Positions 36,975 to 46,866 of a stretch of DNA of 64,000 bases are shown here, piece after piece. Source of the stretch: Enterocloster clostridioformis (GTDB lineage Bacteria; Bacillota; Clostridia; Lachnospirales; Lachnospiraceae); contig NZ_JAIWZC010000001.1 in NCBI RefSeq assembly GCF_020297485.1, positions 2,976,001 to 3,040,000 of the forward strand, in the 5' to 3' direction. The stretch's first letter is position 1. Each line of letters opens with the position of its first letter. The translations under genes and the position numbers were made by a program. The notes below the pieces were generated by a model. It had not been told where the DNA came from. It did no database searches and saw nothing but the letters and a program-made list of their open reading frames with translations.

Positions 36975-38087
36975 TCAAGGCATGTCCGCCAAATTCATTC
37001 CGCCGTCTCCACTTTTCTGCCATATCATTTTTATATCCCGGACATTACCCAGTATACTTCCCAGCCCAAATGTTAAAACAGACGGCGTAACGACCCGTAC
37101 TACTTTTAACACAGTATCTTTTAGTCCCAAGAGAAAACTGCGGGAAATCTCTTCATACTTCAGTTCCATCTCAGATAGCTGTGACTTAAGCTGCTCTATG
37201 GTTCTGTCACTGACAAATGCCCTGAACACGTATAATTTGTTAATTGCTTCTTTTCCATATGTATCACTGTCCTTCACCAGTGAGTATATCCTGTCAATCA
37301 CATTTCGACACTTATCATATTGCTGTGCCTGCATCATGGCCGTCACAGCGTGAAACAGAACCTCAACCAAAAGCGTTTCTTCGTTTGCCCATTCCAAATC
37401 ATGATATGCCTGCTCAAAAAATGCCACTGCATGCTCCGGATGCTCCATAAGGACCCAGCTGATTCCCATCAGCCTATGAGCAGCATATTTTAAGTAGGGA
37501 TCGCTAAAAGTGGGTTTATCCACGATATTGCATGCCAGCTGAGAATCATACGTCATGCTCTGGTATTGACCATTCATCATATTCACCGCGCCATAACACA
37601 AGGTAGCCCGTACACAATCTGCTTCGCATCCGTCTATGATAGAGCCCCAGTAGGACACCTTCCTGAAACAGTCCATGGATTCCTGATAGTTCTTTTCAAC
37701 CAGATTATTAACAGCCTCAACCAATAATGCCCGTACACCCTTCTTACTCGGATCCTGAATCTGAACAGCTTTTATCATATCCACAACCATATCGAAAAGT
37801 ATATCTTTTCTTATATCCCCGGTGACTGTCTGCAGGGCAACCGTAACCAAAAACTGATTGGGAGCCAGCCTTTCATCATCTGCATATCCAACCAGTGGAA
37901 GAATCATCCCCTGGCTGGCCATATCGCTGCGCCGTTTTTCAATTACCTCTGGTAACCGGGCCCCAGTCTTCGGTGCAGCTGTTCCCAACAGTTTGTCCAA
38001 AATATCACGGTTATCCTCTGCCGTGAATGCCCCCCTTACATTCGTTCCCATCAATATCTGAACTGGTGCGTCTAAAATGGTTCCCAT
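36975..38087 (-). CDS. TPR-like helical protein (370 aa) paired with TIR effector
   Basis: The product has an N-terminal globular region (MGTILDAPVQILMGTNVRGA) and then about 200 residues of repeated helical pairs, such as YLKYAAHRLMGISWVLME and HAVAFFEQAYHDLEW, like tetratricopeptide repeats. The C-terminus has a hydrophobic helix (VVRVVTPSVLTFGLGSIL, about 335-352) that may touch the membrane. GAGGAGAGTAGATA precedes ATG 38087. The TIR gene begins within 15 bases of its stop, so the two are co-transcribed. A sensor or regulator of the TIR effector is inferred; I do not recognise a named family. Confidence 0.75.
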   Translation of the reverse strand: MGTILDAPVQILMGTNVRGAFTAEDNRDILDKLLGTAAPKTGARLPEVIEKRRSDMASQGMILPLVGYADDERLAPNQFLVTVALQTVTGDIRKDILFDMVVDMIKAVQIQDPSKKGVRALLVEAVNNLVEKNYQESMDCFRKVSYWGSIIDGCEADCVRATLCYGAVNMMNGQYQSMTYDSQLACNIVDKPTFSDPYLKYAAHRLMGISWVLMEHPEHAVAFFEQAYHDLEWANEETLLVEVLFHAVTAMMQAQQYDKCRNVIDRIYSLVKDSDTYGKEAINKLYVFRAFVSDRTIEQLKSQLSEMELKYEEISRSFLLGLKDTVLKVVRVVTPSVLTFGLGSILGNVRDIKMIWQKSGDGGMNLADMP

Positions 38088-38668
38088 TATCTACTCTCCT
38101 CCCCTATTCGTATCTTATCCCTTATAAAAAAAGTAAATCTTAGTTACATAATACACAATATATGGATAAGCTTCCGAAAAACGTTGAAATCAAACCGTTT
38201 TGTGATGAAAATAGATACGCAGAAAAAGCGCTGCTGCAGAATTAATCCAGAAGAGTCTTTAATAGAGTACCTTTTCAATATCCTCTTTTATCTTCATCTC
38301 CAATTGTTTAGCGTCTTCTTCGGTATCTGCGCAGATTGAAAAATATAACTTTAACTTTGGCTCTGTACCCGAAGGTCTGACCACCATGGATGCATTTCCT
38401 TCTAACATAAACTTCATCACGTTAGATTTAGGGAGCTCAATTTGATTCTCCCTTCCATCCCTATATTTAATCAGGGACTCTTTATAATCACTGATGGATA
38501 TCACTTTCAGTCCTCCAATTTGACTTGGAGCCGCGGTTCTGAATCCACTCATGATTCCATCCATTTTTTTAATTCCTTCCATGCCTTCAAAGGTATGTAA
38601 GTAAGTAATAATCCGTATCTTGACAAAATAAGAAATCCCCCAGCACTTACCGGGGGAAGATCTGTCTT

Positions 38669-40318
38669 TTACTTTTTAAGTTTGCTGCGGCAATCATCAG
38701 GCAGATTGGAGGACCATGGGAGAAGCTCCAGCATTTCTTCCTTTGCCGGAAACGCACCGAGTTCTTTCATCTTTTCCATCACATATGTGAGATAGTTGTA
38801 TGGCTTCAGTCCATTCAGAAGCGCAGTTTCTGTGATGCTGTACACAGTCGCACTGGCCTGTGCCCCGCGGATGCTTTTGGCAAACAGCCAGCTGCGTCTC
38901 CCTATGGCAAAATTTTTCAGTGCCCGCTCTGCAGCTAGATTGTCAATACTCAGATGGCCATCTTCCAGATACCTTTTCAGATAGGTTTCCTGGTTCAGCG
39001 TATACAGGACCGCCTCTCCGATCTTAGAAGATCTGTCCACAGCATCCTCCAGGGTATGAAGCCACTCGAAAAAAGCCTCTAAAAGCGGCTTTGCCTGCTT
39101 TTGACGCTCTTCATACCTTTCTTCCGGTGACTTGTCACGGATCATCTCTTCGATCTTATAGAACATCCCGATCCGTGCCATTGCCTGATATGCGGTTGTT
39201 TCCTTCAGCTGCTCTTTGGTAAAGTCCTTTTTCAAAACGGTCAGGGATTCATCAAATCTGCGCCTCGCATGGGCCATGCATCCTGTCACGGTGATCCTTT
39301 CCGGAAGGCTGTGGTATGCCTGGTATCCATCGCAGGTGAAATATCCCTGGTACTGATCCCCAAGGAATTCCACCGGATGATATCCCGCCCGGGTTCTTTC
39401 GTATTGGAAGAGGACCATCCGGGGTGCGCCGCTGTATTCATCAGTGAGATAGACCCACATCCAGTTCTGGGTGGAACCTTTCTGTTCCGGCTCATCGATT
39501 ACCTGTACACGGGTTTCATCCCCATGAGCGTACCGGCTCCGGAGGAATTCTTCCTTCATCAGTTCATAAAGCGGCTGCAGATACCGGTCCGCACACTGGA
39601 TGATCCAATTCGCCATGGTTTTTGTGGAAAGGTTCAGGTCGTAACGGGCGAATTCCCGTTCCTGACGCGCAAGGGGCATGCCGCCCACATACTTTGCGTT
39701 CATGATGCCTGCCGCCAGGGATGGTGTTGCCACACTGCCTTTGAGAAGGGAAGGCGCCTTTTCCGGACGTTTCATCGCCCCGCATTTCGGGCAGCTGTAA
39801 ACATAGGTGACCTCCTCCGCCACTTCAAACCGTGCAGGCACAAACTTCAGGCGCTTCACCGTCTCTTTTGTCACGACTTTATATTTGGTATTGCAGTCCG
39901 GACAGTTTCGGTCCGCGCCGGTCAGCTTATACTCAATTACTTCCGTTGTCTCAAAGGCGGAAAGATCTTCCTCCTTTTTGCCGGAACGTTTCTTTCTTTT
40001 ATAGGAAGACGGATGGATCTCCTCCATTTCCGGCTCCGGCGCATCAGGCTCTGCTTCCTGCTCTGCCTCGTTAAAAAGGTTCAGCTGCGTATAGCCATCC
40101 GCATATTTTTCACTGGATGGGCCAAACTGTTTCCGCTGCGCAAGAGTCAGACGGTCAGAAAGCATCGCGTTCAGGAATTCCAGTTCCTTTGTTTTTTCTT
40201 CGAGGATCTGGATCTTTGTTTCCTGTTTCTGATAATGCTCCCGCATGGTTTTCATCAGGGAGATGATATCCTCCCTGCTCATCTTGTTCAGTTGTTCCTC
40301 TGTAAAAAGCGGATCCAT
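38669..40318 (-). CDS. tnpC: IS66 TnpC transposase (copy 3, intact)
   Basis: The 549-aa product has an N-terminal coiled coil (EHYQKQETKIQILEEKTKEL), a zinc finger (CPDCNTKYK, CPKCGAMKRP) and the IS66 DDE domain. Candidate acids are in YAHGDETRVQV, FTCDGYQAYH and the AAERALKNFAIGRRSW segment. It supplies strand cleavage and transfer, and can in principle mobilise the defective copies 1, 2 and 4. Confidence 0.93.
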   Translation of the reverse strand: MDPLFTEEQLNKMSREDIISLMKTMREHYQKQETKIQILEEKTKELEFLNAMLSDRLTLAQRKQFGPSSEKYADGYTQLNLFNEAEQEAEPDAPEPEMEEIHPSSYKRKKRSGKKEEDLSAFETTEVIEYKLTGADRNCPDCNTKYKVVTKETVKRLKFVPARFEVAEEVTYVYSCPKCGAMKRPEKAPSLLKGSVATPSLAAGIMNAKYVGGMPLARQEREFARYDLNLSTKTMANWIIQCADRYLQPLYELMKEEFLRSRYAHGDETRVQVIDEPEQKGSTQNWMWVYLTDEYSGAPRMVLFQYERTRAGYHPVEFLGDQYQGYFTCDGYQAYHSLPERITVTGCMAHARRRFDESLTVLKKDFTKEQLKETTAYQAMARIGMFYKIEEMIRDKSPEERYEERQKQAKPLLEAFFEWLHTLEDAVDRSSKIGEAVLYTLNQETYLKRYLEDGHLSIDNLAAERALKNFAIGRRSWLFAKSIRGAQASATVYSITETALLNGLKPYNYLTYVMEKMKELGAFPAKEEMLELLPWSSNLPDDCRSKLKK

Positions 40319-40465
40319 AACTCAGCCTCAACTTTCTGAAAGCTCTGCCAGAAAGTATACCAGAAAAAGCATTCCGTTCCTGTAGGAAACCGCATTCCGG
40401 GACGGAGGAAAATCCGCCCAAAACAAAGTAATTTTCGGCTTTTTGCGAATTGACAGGATCCGGGC

Positions 40466-40819
40466 TCATATGACGATCTTCGGGTGACGTTCTTCAAATG
40501 CGCCGCTGGGGTTCAGGGATAAACCATCGCACGGCCAAAGGAGTTCTTTCAGCGTAACCTTCTGCAGTTCATCCGGTGTGTCAGGCCAATGGAAGGAATC
40601 GCGGTCCAGCCGTTTCATCAGGATCCAAAACCCTGACCCGTCCCACTGAAGGATCTTGAGCAATGTGCGCCTGCGATTGCAGAACGCGAACATACAGCGG
40701 GAGTACGGATCGAGATGGAATTTCAGTTTGATGATGGCCGCTAAACCAGTGCAGCTCTTCCGGAGGTCCGTGCAGCCACATGCCAGATAGACTGTAGTAC
40801 TTCCGTAAAAATCAAGCAT
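40466..40819 (-). CDS. tnpB: IS66 TnpB accessory protein (copy 3)
   Basis: 117 aa, typical IS66 Orf2. Differs from copy 1 in a short stretch (LKELLWPCDG versus LKEIHWLCDG). Confidence 0.92.
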   Translation of the reverse strand: MLDFYGSTTVYLACGCTDLRKSCTGLAAIIKLKFHLDPYSRCMFAFCNRRRTLLKILQWDGSGFWILMKRLDRDSFHWPDTPDELQKVTLKELLWPCDGLSLNPSGAFEERHPKIVI

Positions 40820-41183
40820 AGTTCTTTAAGGCCTGAAGCAGGGCAGTCAACAGTCTGGCTGGACAGTCCGCAGCAGCTTCAATCCGAATATTTTCCGGGA
40901 GACAGAGCATCACAGGAGGTTTTCCTGTACCTGCTGTACTGAAATGGAGTTCATGTTCCGAAGGGAGCTTTGCAAACACCGGATCAGAAGCACTTTCTGT
41001 CTCAGCTGCTTCTGACTGGAGCTTTCGGATCCAGTAATCCAGTGTAGACTGTGGGATTCCATTCTGCTGACACCATTCTTTGCGGGATAAACCGCTTTCC
41101 TGAAAAGCATGGAACCGGTCTGCCCAAAGGTCAGCCTTTGAGGTTACATTGTCATTCGTATTTATTGGTATCACCTCCATCAT
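40812..41183 (-). CDS. tnpA: IS66 TnpA accessory protein (copy 3)
   Basis: 123 aa with helix-turn-helix; 8-bp overlap with tnpB. Promoter expected in the 60 bases between it and the terminal repeat ending at 41243. Confidence 0.9.
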   Translation of the reverse strand: MMEVIPINTNDNVTSKADLWADRFHAFQESGLSRKEWCQQNGIPQSTLDYWIRKLQSEAAETESASDPVFAKLPSEHELHFSTAGTGKPPVMLCLPENIRIEAAADCPARLLTALLQALKNYA

Positions 41184-42171
41184 TTGAACTTATCTTATCA
41201 AATGTGGATGGAAATTTGCAGATACTGATTATTACCTACTTACATATATTTAAAGCCAGTCAGCACATTCACTGTATCTACCCCATAATCAGATGCAATC
41301 CGCTCAGCCATATCGATGGTAACTATGGTCTTCATCATAAGAGGCCGGCAGGGCATACTGCCGCCGGCATTCCTTTGTTTGCAAATATACTCAAGCAGCA
41401 GCATACCGATTTCATTGGCGCTTAACAGCAAATATTTACATCCAGACTTTACCCCCACACCGACCCGGTCACAATCCGGGTCGGTTGCCAGCAGCAAATC
41501 ACAGTTCAAACGCTTTGCATCGCGAATTCCCAATTCCATCGCCTGCTCAATTTCAGGATTCGGATAGGGACAAATTGGAAAACATCCATCCGGCATTTCT
41601 TGTTCCTTTACGGCATAAACATTTTGAAAACCATTTTCCTTCAACACTCTCTTAACACAATACCCTCCAGCTCCATTCAACGGAGTATAAACAATAGATA
41701 TATCCTTTTTCATTCCCGCTTCGCATAATGCCTGTTCTGAAACAGCCTGAATAAATGCATCTACTGTTTCTTTGCCAATATAGACAACCAAGCCTTCTGC
41801 CTGAGCCTTCTCAAATGACATCCGAGCCACATCTGCAAACATGTCAACCCGGCTTATTTCCTTCTGAATTTCCTTTGCAGTCCCAGTGGTTATCTGGCAT
41901 CCGTCTTTTCCATACACCTTATAGCCATTATATTCTGAAGGATTATGGCTTGCCGTAATAACAATGCCGCCATTACAGTGCAGCTGCCGTATTGCAAATG
42001 ACAGCGAGGGAGTCGGCATTAATTCCGGATATATGTGAACTATGATTTTATTTGCAGCAAACACACCTGCTGCAGTTCTGGCGAAAAATGACTTTGCCCT
42101 TCAGTAACTAATGACATATCTTACGATCAGTTCTCCTTGTTTACACAAAACTTAAAACTCTCTATAACTAG

Positions 42172-42307
42172 TATAACTCGATTTAAATAAGCTTACAATT
42201 TAAGCATTGGTAGTAATCTGATTTCTTGGCTTACGTGTCCGTGCTTTGGGCGCACGTTTCCCTTGGTTTTCAGGATAATAATGTAAACTTATTAAAATCG
42301 AGTTATA
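42172..42307 (-). repeat. 136-bp MITE, copy b
   Basis: Inverted relative to copies a and c. Flanked by CTAG at 42168-42171 and 42308-42311; the right CTAG is shared with IS630-A. Confidence 0.93.
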
Positions 42308-42311
42308 CTAG

Positions 42312-43701
42312 TATGACTCTATTTTAATAAGTTTACATTATTATCCTGAAATGGTATAATACTTATAGACCATTTCAGGAGGTAAAATGATGCCAAAGAG
42401 TGCTACGCCTATTTTTCTTTCCAATGATGATAAGTCATATTTAAAGTCCATTCTACAGAAGGGGACTGTTGAAGCCAGAGTCCACAGGAGAGCCAAAATC
42501 CTCTTATTAAAATCAGATGGCATGGCAGATGAAGCCATTGCTGGCAAACTCGATATTTCGAGACCGACGGTAAAGCTCTGCCTGAAAAAATATATGGAAT
42601 CAGGCGTAAAAGCTGCCATGGAAGACAGTAAAGGCCGTGGCCGCAGGATTGAAATTACCGATGATGCAAAGGCATGGGTAATCAATATTGCCTGCCAAAA
42701 GCCTTCCGCATTCGGCCTCCCGGCAGAGTTATGGTATCCATTGAGCCTTACCCGCTACATCAATTCCGTTGCTGAACAGGAAGGATATCCCCGTATGGCG
42801 ACAGCATCTGAGTTTTCTATCCGGAAGATACTTAGGAAAGCAATGCTTAATCCCCATAAGGTCACCTATTATTGTGAAAAACGGGATCCTGACTTTGAAA
42901 AGAAGATGCATGATGTGCTGGTCATTTACAAACAGGTTGAACTCCGCTTTGATGAAAATGGAAGTTTGATTCCGTTTGCCGGTGATGAAGAGCCGGTACA
43001 TACATTATCCTATGATGAAAAGCCCGGGATCCAAGCGATTGCCACCACAACCGGGGACAGGCCCCCGGCTGCCAGTACGGAAAAAATGTCCACCGTACAG
43101 CGTGATTATGAGTATAAACGTCTGGGGACGCTCTCCCTATTGGCAGCGATTGACCTGCTGACCGGGGAAGCTATCCCACTGGTAAGCAATACTCATAAAA
43201 GCAGCGATTTTGTAACATTCCTTAAAATATTGGATGAGAAATACCCAAAAGGGGACAAAATACGGCTTATACTGGATAACCACTCCGCCCATACATCCAG
43301 GGAGACACAGGAATATCTGAATACAGTTCCTGGAAGGTTTGAATTTGTGTTCACACCCACACATGGCTCCTGGCTGAATATGGTGGAAGGCTTTTTCAGC
43401 AAAATGACCCGCCAGATGTTGTCCGGGATTCGTGTAGGCTCGAAAGAGGAACTAAAGGAACGGATTTTGAAATACTTTGAAGAAATCAATGAGGTTCCCG
43501 TCCCCTACAAATGGAAATACCGCTTGGACACGATTGATCTTTCGGAAGAGGATGTGGGCACAATCGTCTATGAAGTTGTAAATGCGAAAGCAGCAAGTCC
43601 TGAAAACCAAGGGAAACGTGCGCCCAAAGCACGGACACGTAAGCCAAGAAATCAGATTACTACCAATGCTTAAATTGTAAGCTTATTTAAATCGAGTTAT
43701 A
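42312..43701 (+). mobile_element. IS630-A (1390 bp)
   Basis: Termini TATGACTCTATTTTAATAAG (left) and the related inverted CGAGTTATA (right) abut CTAG at 42308-42311 and 43702-43705. One intact transposase gene. It is the parent of the MITE family. Confidence 0.92.
42390..43673 (+). CDS. IS630-family transposase
   Basis: The 427-aa product has an N-terminal helix-turn-helix (DEAIAGKLDISRPTVKLCL) and a DDE domain: Asp in LSYDEKPGIQA, Asp in LILDNHSAH, Glu in WLNMVEGFFSKM. AGGAGGT precedes two adjacent ATGs; I chose the second because the relative at 63656 starts MPKNAN. The last 25 codons, rich in Lys/Arg, are also present in the MITE. Confidence 0.93.
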   Translation: MPKSATPIFLSNDDKSYLKSILQKGTVEARVHRRAKILLLKSDGMADEAIAGKLDISRPTVKLCLKKYMESGVKAAMEDSKGRGRRIEITDDAKAWVINIACQKPSAFGLPAELWYPLSLTRYINSVAEQEGYPRMATASEFSIRKILRKAMLNPHKVTYYCEKRDPDFEKKMHDVLVIYKQVELRFDENGSLIPFAGDEEPVHTLSYDEKPGIQAIATTTGDRPPAASTEKMSTVQRDYEYKRLGTLSLLAAIDLLTGEAIPLVSNTHKSSDFVTFLKILDEKYPKGDKIRLILDNHSAHTSRETQEYLNTVPGRFEFVFTPTHGSWLNMVEGFFSKMTRQMLSGIRVGSKEELKERILKYFEEINEVPVPYKWKYRLDTIDLSEEDVGTIVYEVVNAKAASPENQGKRAPKARTRKPRNQITTNA

Positions 43702-43705
43702 CTAG

Positions 43706-45072
43706 TACAGTATTGCTTAAATATCAGTGATTAAATTACTAATGGTATCCCGGCATATGTCCACTTAAATGGGTGTGCTGTAAGATTGTATTGTTCAACA
43801 AAGCGCAGGATGCTTGCTTCCAGTTCTTCTATTGATAGGCAGCTTTTCCGCTTCAGCAGCTTCCGGTTAATGATGCCAAACCATATCTCAATCTGGTTCA
43901 TCCAGGAACTGTGTATCGGAGTATAGACAAAGCGGATCCGGTGGGAAGGGTCATGCAGGAAATCCGCTCGGCTTTCCATACTTTTAAGGATCCCTGTTTT
44001 CCCTTTTTTGCCCAGTTCCACGCCAGGGGCACAGGCTTCTGCCACATAGCGGACAAGGGCTTCCGACTTATGGGTGTTTAGGCCATCGCATATAAATGTC
44101 CATGGGGCTTGCGGGTCTGTCCCTGCCAATGCTTTCACGGCTTCCACAAAATCCTCTTCTGTGCGTGTGGAGTTTAAATACGGCATTTCCATACGGCCCG
44201 TTGCAACATCAAAGAACCCGATGAGGCTGGTCGTGCCATGGCGGATATACTCAAACTCCATTTTGGCGCACTGGCCGGGTAATGGGAGCTTGTCAGGATA
44301 TTTATGTTCCAGCGCCTGTACCCCGGTCATTTCATCAGTGGAAACAATGTGTGCACCTTCCCGGCTTTGTTCCTGGGCACTCTGGTACAGGCCGCAGATT
44401 TCGTTTACTTTCCGCGCAAAAGATTCCGGGGCTTCCGTCTTTTCCGAAGAATGAAGCCAGTAACGGATTCTGCGGGGATGTAAATCTACCTCATTTTTAA
44501 AAAACGGCTGACAGATTTCTCAGAAATCTGTTCAGCGATCCCCTGCTTTTTAATTTCTGCCACTAACAGCGGGAGGCTCCACTGGCTTACTTCGTACCCA
44601 AAATCATTTGGGTTGCTGCAGGCAAGGTCGATGATCCGCATGATCTGGTCCGGCGTAAAAACAGACGGGGCACCGGGGCGTTTTTTATCGGACAGGACTG
44701 CCCGTATCTCATCTTCAAGCTTTTCCGGGGCGTCCATTTCAATCCTCCGCAAGGCTGGGAGCGCCGCGAGGAACCGACTGCGCCAGGCGGCAGCATTATT
44801 ATAATGAAGCCCGGCCTGTGGCGCAATATTCTGGTTGAGTTCCCCCTGTGACGCAGGCAGGACAATGCTGGCTCTTTTGACCAGTCCTGACGGAAGGGAG
44901 CGGCTTTTTGAAAAAGCAGATAATATGTTTTTCATGGCATCAGATAAAACCGGGATAGTATCAATTGTTTTCCTTCGCATATTAACACATCCATTCTTTA
45001 GTGATAGAATTATTATGCACCGACTACAATAAAAAAGCAGCGTCTATTCATTATTATTTTGGCAATGCTGTA
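43706..45072 (-). mobile_element. IS630-B (1367 bp), complete
   Basis: Termini TACAGTATTGC and (inverted) TACAGCATTGC abut CTAG at 43702-43705, shared with IS630-A, and at 45073-45076. Confidence 0.92.
43731..44980 (-). CDS. IS630-B transposase made by predicted -1 frameshift
   Basis: Frame one (44980-44486) gives 164 residues with two helix-turn-helix-like parts, ending KSVSRFLKMR-stop. The DDE domain (STDEMTGVQALEHKYPD, FICDGLNTHKSEA, HSSWMNQIEIWFG) is in the -1 frame down to 43731. The overlap contains T TTA AAA, a canonical slippery heptamer, three codons before the stop. Slipping there gives FKNEVDLHPRRIRYW and joins the domains. The same site is kept in the truncated copy at 19974. Overlapping-frame transposases are known in IS630 relatives; expression here is inferred. 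Confidence 0.85.
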
Positions 45073-45095
45073 CTAGTCGTTCGACAAACAGCATT

Positions 45096-46790
45096 TTAAT
45101 CACTGAAAAACTTCTCTATACTCTCCTGCATTTCACCTTCTATCCTCGAAGCTTCATTTATATCATCTGCGCATACCGACATGTACACTTTCATTTTAGG
45201 CTCCGTTCCTGATGGACGTACTATAACCGAGCAATACTTTTCTAATAGAAACTTTAATACATCTGACTTTGGCAATCCATCTACACCCTTTGAGTAGTCC
45301 AAAATTTCTAAGACCCTCCTTCCACCAATGTCATCCACGCCTTCCCGTAGTAACGCCATAATTTCCTTCATCTTTTGAAAACCAACGACGCCTTCAAAGG
45401 CATAAGAGTGCTGCGTATTTAGACAGTATCCATATGTCATATATAATTCCTGCAATTTTTCCCACAACCCAATACCTTTCGTTTTATAATAAGAAAACAT
45501 TTCACATATTAAAAATGCCCCGTTTACTGCATCCTTATCCCTCACATAGGAACCGCTTAAGTATCCATAGCTCTCTTCAAATCCAAAGATAAACCGTTCG
45601 CACTGCCCTTTTGCTTCCAACACCCCAATTTGCTCGCCGATAAATTTAAAACCAGTCAGCATATTTTTCGTTTCTACACCATAATGTGATGCGATTCTTT
45701 CCGCCATATCAGTTGTTACTATTGTCTTTACCAGAAGCGGATTCTTCGGCATCATCCCATTGGCAATTCTTCTACTGCAAATATAATCAAACAACAACAT
45801 TCCTGTCTCATTTCCACTCAGCAGCACATACTCCCCATTTTCGTCTTTAACAGCAATACCTACGCGGTCACAATCCGGATCTGTTGCAAGCAGAAGGTCT
45901 GCATCATATCTACTTGCATACTCAATTCCCAGTGCCATAGCCTCGTGTATCTCTGGATTTGGATATGGACAAGTAGGGAAATTCCCATTCGGCTGTTCCT
46001 GCTCTTTCACCACCGTAATATTAGTAAAACCGCTTTCCTGCAACGTCCGAAGAACTGGCTTAAGCCCTGTACCATTTAATGGAGTATAGACAATAGACAC
46101 CTCCTTGTCTATCAAATCATTTGGTCCCAGTACACTTTGAGCCTTTACCGCATCAATAAATGCATCTATAATTTCCGGAACAATAAAGCTAATATACCCT
46201 GCCGCTACCGCCTCATCAAAGCCAGACCTACATATCCCCTCAAACAAATCAACATTTTCGACTTCAACTAAAATTTCACTTGCAACCTTTGTAGTAATCT
46301 GACATCCATCAGCTCCATATACTTTATATCCATTATACTTTGCCGGGTTATGAGATGCTGTTATCATAATACCAGCCGAACATTTTAACTGTCTCACTGC
46401 AAATGATAAACAAGGAGTTGGCCTCAACTCATCGAACAAATATACTTGAATGCCATTCCCTGCAAATACCTCAGAAGCAATCCTTGCAAACAACTCCGAC
46501 TTAATTCGGGAATCATAACTAATCGCAATTCCGGTGACACCCCCTTGCTTTTTCATATAGTTGGCCAATCCCTGAGATGCTTTTGCCACTGTATATATAT
46601 TCATTCGGTTGGTTCCCGCTCCAATTACCCCCCTTAGACCACCAGTCCCAAACTCCAGACTGCGATAAAATGCATCTTCAATCTTTTCCCAGTCGTCGGC
46701 AATGCAGTTTAGTTCTTCTGTAATATCAGCATCTTCCACTGCAAAGTCTATCCCGCGACGGTATTCATCCAAAATTGTCTCTGTTTTCAT
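45096..46790 (-). CDS. Phosphoglucomutase / phosphomannomutase
   Basis: The 564-aa product is a full-length alpha-D-phosphohexomutase: catalytic Ser in TASHNPAKYNGYK, Mg-binding ATDPDCDRVG, sugar-binding FGFEESYGYL, phosphate-binding RPSGTEPKMK. It interconverts hexose 1- and 6-phosphates, supplying nucleotide-sugar precursors for the polysaccharide genes downstream. AGGAAGGATAGTCTA precedes the ATG. The chain of IS630 elements ends 23 bases after its stop. A decayed paralogue lies at 38259-42100. Confidence 0.93.
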   Translation of the reverse strand: MKTETILDEYRRGIDFAVEDADITEELNCIADDWEKIEDAFYRSLEFGTGGLRGVIGAGTNRMNIYTVAKASQGLANYMKKQGGVTGIAISYDSRIKSELFARIASEVFAGNGIQVYLFDELRPTPCLSFAVRQLKCSAGIMITASHNPAKYNGYKVYGADGCQITTKVASEILVEVENVDLFEGICRSGFDEAVAAGYISFIVPEIIDAFIDAVKAQSVLGPNDLIDKEVSIVYTPLNGTGLKPVLRTLQESGFTNITVVKEQEQPNGNFPTCPYPNPEIHEAMALGIEYASRYDADLLLATDPDCDRVGIAVKDENGEYVLLSGNETGMLLFDYICSRRIANGMMPKNPLLVKTIVTTDMAERIASHYGVETKNMLTGFKFIGEQIGVLEAKGQCERFIFGFEESYGYLSGSYVRDKDAVNGAFLICEMFSYYKTKGIGLWEKLQELYMTYGYCLNTQHSYAFEGVVGFQKMKEIMALLREGVDDIGGRRVLEILDYSKGVDGLPKSDVLKFLLEKYCSVIVRPSGTEPKMKVYMSVCADDINEASRIEGEMQESIEKFFSD

Positions 46791-46866
46791 TAGACTATCC
46801 TTCCTGCGTCACAAATTAGAATTATATATCTTCTGCTTTCTTTTTTACCCATGGACTCAACTACCA

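Larger units (their letters stand above)
38597..41243 (-). mobile_element. Complete IS66 (copy 3, 2647 bp)
   Basis: Both termini are present (GTAAGTAAGTAATAATCCG at 38597; minus-strand GTAAGTAGGTAATAATC ending 41243). It carries intact tnpA, tnpB and tnpC, the only complete set in the window. The flanks AAAGGTAT and ATATATTT do not match. Confidence 0.95.
38259..42100 (-). pseudogene. Phosphoglucomutase paralogue, broken by IS66 copy 3
   Basis: The middle part lies at 42100-41244 (ITASHNPSEYNGYKVYG, ATDPDCDRVGVG, LTGFKYM) and the C-terminus at 38596-38259 (RPSGTEPKLK). The about 110 residues between LTGFKYM and TFEGMEGIKK, including the sugar-binding GFEESYGY, are gone, and no target duplication flanks the IS66, so insertion was followed by deletion. 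The N-terminus before FFARTAAGVFAA is also lost. It is clearly diverged from the intact gene at 45096. Confidence 0.9.
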
